Below, piece after piece: positions 37,001 through 40,388 of a stretch of 40,388 bases of DNA. Positions within the stretch are counted from its first letter, which is position 1, and each line of letters opens with the position of its first letter. The notes below the pieces were generated by a model. The model was given only the letters and a program-made list of their open reading frames with translations, did not search any database and was not told the DNA's origin. Made by a program: the position numbers and the translations under genes. Origin of the DNA: Pseudomonas sp. (lineage in GTDB: Bacteria; Pseudomonadota; Gammaproteobacteria; Pseudomonadales; Pseudomonadaceae); assembly GCA_029239415.1 (NCBI GenBank), contig JAQZAY010000004.1, positions 1 through 40,388 of the forward strand. The letters are read 5' to 3'.

Positions 37001-39220
37001 GTGCCCGACGTCATCTTGCGCCTCGCCCTGCCCTCGCCCCTGCGTCGGCTGTTCGACTACCGGGCCACGGCAGGCATGGCACGCCAGGCCCTGACCCCGG
37101 GCATGCGCATCCGCGTGCCGTTCGGCCGCCGCGAGATGATCGGCGTGCTGGTGGAGGTGTGCGACCAGAGCGAGGTGCCCGCCGACAAGCTCAAGCCGGC
37201 CGTGGCCCTGCTCGACCCGGTCTCGCCGTTGCCGCCGGCGCTGTTCAGGCTATGCCTGTGGACTGCACAGTACTACCAGCACAGCCTGGGTGACACTTTC
37301 AGCTGGGCGTTGCCGACACTGCTGCGCCAGGGTGAGCCGGCCGAGGCGCGGCAGGAGCGGTTCTGGCAGATCGCGCCAGGGGCGCGCCTGGACGATCCAC
37401 GTATCGCGCGCGCCCCGCGCCAGCGCGAAGCCTTGCAGACCCTGGGCCAGCATCCCCACGGCGTGGCCCATGCCGTGCTGGCCAAGCTGGGGCTGAGCAA
37501 GGACAGCCTCGACCTGCTGCTGGCCAAGGAGCTGGTGCAGGTCGAAGTGCGTCGCCACTTGCCCCAGGCCCGCCACGAGCGCTGGCTGGCCCAGCCGGAG
37601 CTGCCCCTCAATGAGGAGCAGCAGGCAGCGTTCGGCGCAGTGCGCTCGAGCTTTGGCGGTTTCCATGCCTTTCTGTTGGCCGGCGTCACAGGCAGCGGCA
37701 AGACCGAGGTCTACCTGCAGCTGATCCGCGAGACACTCGAGGCCGGCAAGCAGGCACTGGTGCTGATCCCGGAGATCAACCTCGGCCCGCAGACCCTGGC
37801 GCGTTTCGAGCAGCGCTTCAACGCCCGCATCGCCTTGCTGCACTCGGCAGTCAACGACCGCGAGCGCCTCGACGCCTGGCTGGCCGCGCGCGACGGCGAG
37901 GCCGACATCATCATCGGCACCCGCTCGGCGCTGTTCACACCGATGAAGAACCCCGGGCTGATCATCATCGACGAAGAGCACGACGGTTCCTATAAACAGC
38001 AGGAAGGCCTGCGCTATCACGCCCGCGACCTGGCGCTGGTAAGGGCGCACCAGGAAAACATCCCGATCCTCCTGGGCTCGGCCACGCCGTCGCTCGAAAG
38101 CCTGCACAATGCCCACACCGGTCGCTACGGCCTGCTGCGCATGAACCAGCGCGCAGGCGGGGCGCGCCAGCCGCGCTTCCTGCGCCTGGACGTCAAGAGC
38201 CGCCCCCTGGACAGCGGCATCAGCGGCCCCTTGCAGCAGGCCATCGGCCAGACGCTGGCGGCCGGCCAACAAGTGCTGGTGTTTCTCAACCGCCGCGGCT
38301 TCGCCCCGACCCTGCTGTGCCACGATTGCGGCTGGCTCTGCGAATGCCCGCGCTGCGACGCACGCATGACCGTGCACCAGCGCTCCGGCGTGCTGCGCTG
38401 CCACCACTGCGGGTACGACGAGCGCCTGCCGCGCCAGTGTCCCCAGTGCAACCGCGTCGACCTGAGGCCCGTGGGTGCCGGTACCGAGCGCGCCGAAGAG
38501 CGCCTGCAGATCCTGTTCCCTGACTATCCGGTGCTGCGTGTCGATCGCGACAGCACTTCGCGCAAGGACGCGATGCACAGCCTGTTCACCACCATCCAGC
38601 GCGGCCAGCCGTGCATCCTGGTCGGCACCCAGATGCTGGCCAAGGGTCATCACTTCCCGCGGGTGACCCTGGTGGCGGTGCTCGATGCCGATGGCGGGCT
38701 GTTCTCCGGTGATTTTCGCGCCGCCGAACGCATGGCCCAGCTGATCGTCCAGGTAGCCGGCCGGGCCGGACGCGCCGAAGAACCCGGCAAGGTCATTGTC
38801 CAGACCCACCTGGCCGACCATCCGCTGCTGGTGCAACTGACCGAGCAGGGCTACTTCGCCTTCGCCGAGCAGGCACTGAGCGAACGCCGGGCCGCCGGCC
38901 TGCCGCCCTTCGCCCACCTCGCGCTGCTGCGGGCCGAGGCGCACAAGCCAGGGCAGGCGGAAAGTTTCCTGGACGAGGCCTGCGCCGCTGCCGAGCGGTT
39001 GCGGGGCGAACATGGGCTGGCCGGAATCGAGCTGCTGGGCCCGGTCCCCGCGCCGATGGAGCGGCGCGCCGGCAAGTTCCGCGCCCAGCTGTTGCTGCAG
39101 GCCAATGCACGCGCCCCCCTGCACCGCCTCATCAGCGCCTGGCTGCTGTTGCTCGAGCAGATGCCTTCCGGACGGCAAGTCCGCTGGTCGCTGGACGTGG
39201 ACCCGGTGGATCTTTATTGA
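37001..39220 (+). CDS. priA: Primosomal helicase PriA
   Basis: A 739-residue DNA helicase that reloads the replisome at stalled forks. It has an N-terminal 3'-end-binding domain (residues 1-100), Walker A GVTGSGKT at 228-235, the DEEH box at 324-327, and a zinc module of paired cysteines (LCHDCGWLCECPRCD, RCHHCGY and QCPQCN) inserted between helicase lobes. The start is GTG at 37001, giving the conserved PDVILRLALPSPL N-terminus, with GAGAG about 9 bases upstream; an open frame back to 36914 adds an unlikely leader. Heptamer repeat copy C begins directly after its TGA. Confidence 0.97.
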   Translation: MPDVILRLALPSPLRRLFDYRATAGMARQALTPGMRIRVPFGRREMIGVLVEVCDQSEVPADKLKPAVALLDPVSPLPPALFRLCLWTAQYYQHSLGDTFSWALPTLLRQGEPAEARQERFWQIAPGARLDDPRIARAPRQREALQTLGQHPHGVAHAVLAKLGLSKDSLDLLLAKELVQVEVRRHLPQARHERWLAQPELPLNEEQQAAFGAVRSSFGGFHAFLLAGVTGSGKTEVYLQLIRETLEAGKQALVLIPEINLGPQTLARFEQRFNARIALLHSAVNDRERLDAWLAARDGEADIIIGTRSALFTPMKNPGLIIIDEEHDGSYKQQEGLRYHARDLALVRAHQENIPILLGSATPSLESLHNAHTGRYGLLRMNQRAGGARQPRFLRLDVKSRPLDSGISGPLQQAIGQTLAAGQQVLVFLNRRGFAPTLLCHDCGWLCECPRCDARMTVHQRSGVLRCHHCGYDERLPRQCPQCNRVDLRPVGAGTERAEERLQILFPDYPVLRVDRDSTSRKDAMHSLFTTIQRGQPCILVGTQMLAKGHHFPRVTLVAVLDADGGLFSGDFRAAERMAQLIVQVAGRAGRAEEPGKVIVQTHLADHPLLVQLTEQGYFAFAEQALSERRAAGLPPFAHLALLRAEAHKPGQAESFLDEACAAAERLRGEHGLAGIELLGPVPAPMERRAGKFRAQLLLQANARAPLHRLISAWLLLLEQMPSGRQVRWSLDVDPVDLY

Positions 39221-39308
39221 GCTGCAAGCGGCAAGCTACAAGTTGCAAGAAGCAGCAGGCCTAGGCACGCTCTGCCCCCTCTTGCAGCTTGCCGCTTGCC
39301 GCTTGCGC
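39221..39308 (+). repeat. Heptamer inverted-repeat element, copy C (priA-argS)
   Basis: It starts at the base after the priA stop. The left arm is GCTGCAA, GCGGCAA, GCTACAA, GTTGCAA (39221-39248), exactly period 7. The right arm is CTTGCAG, CTTGCCG, CTTGCCG, CTTGCGC (39281-39308), also period 7. The arms can pair over about 28 bases with few mismatches around a 32-base centre. This is the cleanest of the three copies. The argS promoter lies just downstream. Confidence 0.8.
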
Positions 39309-39319
39309 CTGCCCAAAGG

Positions 39320-39348
39320 TTGGCAACCCGCGCCCAGCAACGGATAAT
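39320..39348 (+). promoter_or_regulatory. Sigma-70 promoter of argS
   Basis: TTGGCA (39320-39325) and GATAAT (39343-39348) are separated by exactly 17 bases, each one mismatch from consensus. It sits 12 bases after heptamer element C, 60 bases before the argS ATG. So argS is probably transcribed independently of priA. Confidence 0.75.
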
Positions 39349-39408
39349 GCCCAGTTTTTCCACCTGCGCATCGAAGCGCCGCCGCGCTTGCGGTCGAAAG
39401 AGAAGCTT

Positions 39409-40388
39409 ATGAAAGACACCATTCGCCAGCTGATCCAGCAAGCCCTCACCCAACTCGTCACCGACGGTGTGCTGCCTGAAGGGCTGACGCCGGCGATCCA
39501 GGTGGAAAACGCCCGGGACAAGACCCACGGCGACTTCGCCAGCAACATCGCGATGATGCTGGCCAAGCCGGCCGGCATGAAGCCGCGTGACCTGGCCGAG
39601 AAGCTCATCGATGCCCTGCCGGCCAGTGACGACATCACCAAGGTCGAGATCGCGGGCCCAGGCTTCCTCAATTTCTTCCAGAACACCCAGGCCCTGGCCA
39701 GCCGTCTCGACGCAGCGCTGGCCGATGTCACGCTGGGCGTGCGCAAGGCAGGCACCGTGCAAAAGGTGGTGGTCGACCTGTCGGCCCCCAACCTGGCCAA
39801 GGAAATGCACGTCGGCCACCTGCGCTCGACCATCATCGGCGACAGCGTCGCCCGTGTACTGGAGTTCCTGGGCGATGAGGTGATCCGCCAGAACCACGTG
39901 GGCGACTGGGGCACCCAGTTCGGCATGCTGCTGGCCTACCTTGAAGAGAACCCCATCACCAGTGACGAGCTCTCGGACCTCGAGAACTTCTACCGCGCAG
40001 CGAAAAAGCGCTTCGACGAGTCGGAAGATTTCGCCACCCGTGCCCGCGGCCTGGTGGTCAAGCTGCAGGCCGGAGACGCCGACTGCCTGGCCTTGTGGAC
40101 GCGCTTCAAGGACATTTCCCTGTCGCACTGCCAGAAGACCTACGAGCTGCTCAACGTCAAGCTGACCATGGCCGATGTCATGGGCGAAAGCGCCTACAAC
40201 GCCGACCTCGCCAACGTGGTTGCCGAACTGCGGGCCAAGGGCCTGCTGGTCGAGAGCCAGGGTGCCCAGTGCGTGTTCCTCGAAGACTTCAAGACCGCCG
40301 ATGGCGACCCGCTGCCGGTGATCGTGCAGAAGGCCGACGGCGGCTACCTGTACGCCACCACCGACCTGGCAGCCGTGCGCTACCGCAG
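39409..40388 (+). CDS. argS: Arginyl-tRNA synthetase, 5' part
   Basis: A class I aminoacyl-tRNA synthetase charging tRNA-Arg; the first 326 codons are present and the gene runs off the window. It shows the N-terminal Add-1 tRNA-recognition domain (about 1-110) and the HIGH-type signature [16 protein letters not shown] in the catalytic domain, followed by [21 protein letters not shown] at 39409 is preceded by AAGAGAAG. No damage in the visible part. The order priA-argS is that of other pseudomonads. Confidence 0.96.
   Translation, partial: MKDTIRQLIQQALTQLVTDGVLPEGLTPAIQVENARDKTHGDFASNIAMMLAKPAGMKPRDLAEKLIDALPASDDITKVEIAGPGFLNFFQNTQALASRLDAALADVTLGVRKAGTVQKVVVDLSAPNLAKEMHVGHLRSTIIGDSVARVLEFLGDEVIRQNHVGDWGTQFGMLLAYLEENPITSDELSDLENFYRAAKKRFDESEDFATRARGLVVKLQAGDADCLALWTRFKDISLSHCQKTYELLNVKLTMADVMGESAYNADLANVVAELRAKGLLVESQGAQCVFLEDFKTADGDPLPVIVQKADGGYLYATTDLAAVRYR

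Noticed and set aside
37250..39178. A 642-codon minus-strand frame opposite priA
   Set aside because: Antisense shadow of a complete PriA with all helicase and zinc motifs.
39221..39308. Possible CRISPR-like array because of regular short repeats
   Set aside because: The units are 7 bases long, contiguous and degenerate with no spacers, and no cas genes are near. They form inverted arms rather than a direct-repeat array.

Overview
This is a GC-rich window with tightly packed, strongly G/C-third-position genes. Gene order and protein sequences point to a chromosome of the Pseudomonas putida group: hemE-gltD-gltB-(AAA/SPOR gene)-aroB-aroK-pilQ..M | ponA | maeB-nuclease-rpmE | priA-argS, preceded by a betaine locus. 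REP-like hairpins (TTCGCTGG..CCAGCGAA) fit the same group. I see no prophage, integrase, transposase, tRNA, rRNA or CRISPR, so this is essentially core genome.

Layout. (1) 1-6.5 kb: choline to glycine betaine locus, with a BCCT choline transporter (betT, minus) divergent from betI-betB-betA; a perfect 20-bp palindrome, the probable BetI operator, lies between them. (2) 6.5-13.4 kb: a co-directional set of K+/H+ antiporter (nhaP2), MscK-type mechanosensitive channel and the protein AMPylase SelO. Together with the bet genes it makes a neighbourhood rich in osmotic and envelope stress functions. (3) 13.4-17 kb: an orphan ParA-type ATPase, a LysR regulator divergent from an MFS exporter (an arrangement like E. 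coli ynfL/ynfM), and a periplasmic OB-fold (YgiW-like) protein. (4) 17-27.9 kb, all minus: hemE, gltD and gltB (glutamate synthase), an AAA/SPOR membrane protein, aroB and aroK. (5) 27.9-31.6 kb, minus: a compact type IV pilus alignment operon pilM-pilN-pilOP-pilQ, in which PilO and PilP appear fused in one polypeptide and PilQ is short. (6) 31.7-40.4 kb: ponA (PBP1a, plus), maeB, a secreted thermonuclease-like protein and rpmE (minus), then priA and the 5' part of argS (plus, cut by the window end).

How the parts work together. BetT/BetA/BetB import and oxidise choline to the osmoprotectant betaine under BetI control. GltBD assimilates ammonium. AroK/AroB feed the shikimate pathway. PilMNOPQ would connect the cytoplasmic pilus machine to an outer-membrane secretin. 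PonA and the SPOR protein act on peptidoglycan.

I did not find an obviously new multi-gene system. The least explained signals are: (a) a family of intergenic elements built of degenerate heptamers, CTGCAAG on one side and CTTGCAG on the other, found three times. Each starts at or immediately after the stop codon of the upstream gene (betB, gltB, priA), and in two cases it ends about 20-25 bases before the next start codon. (b) The PilO-PilP fusion with an 86-base overlap into a PilQ lacking AMIN domains. (c) The rpmE terminator hairpin sitting inside the apparent signal-peptide codons of the nuclease gene. (d) An orphan operator-plus-ribosome-site arrangement with only a 10-codon reading frame upstream of maeB. 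Functions are assigned from recognised family motifs and gene order; no database search was run.
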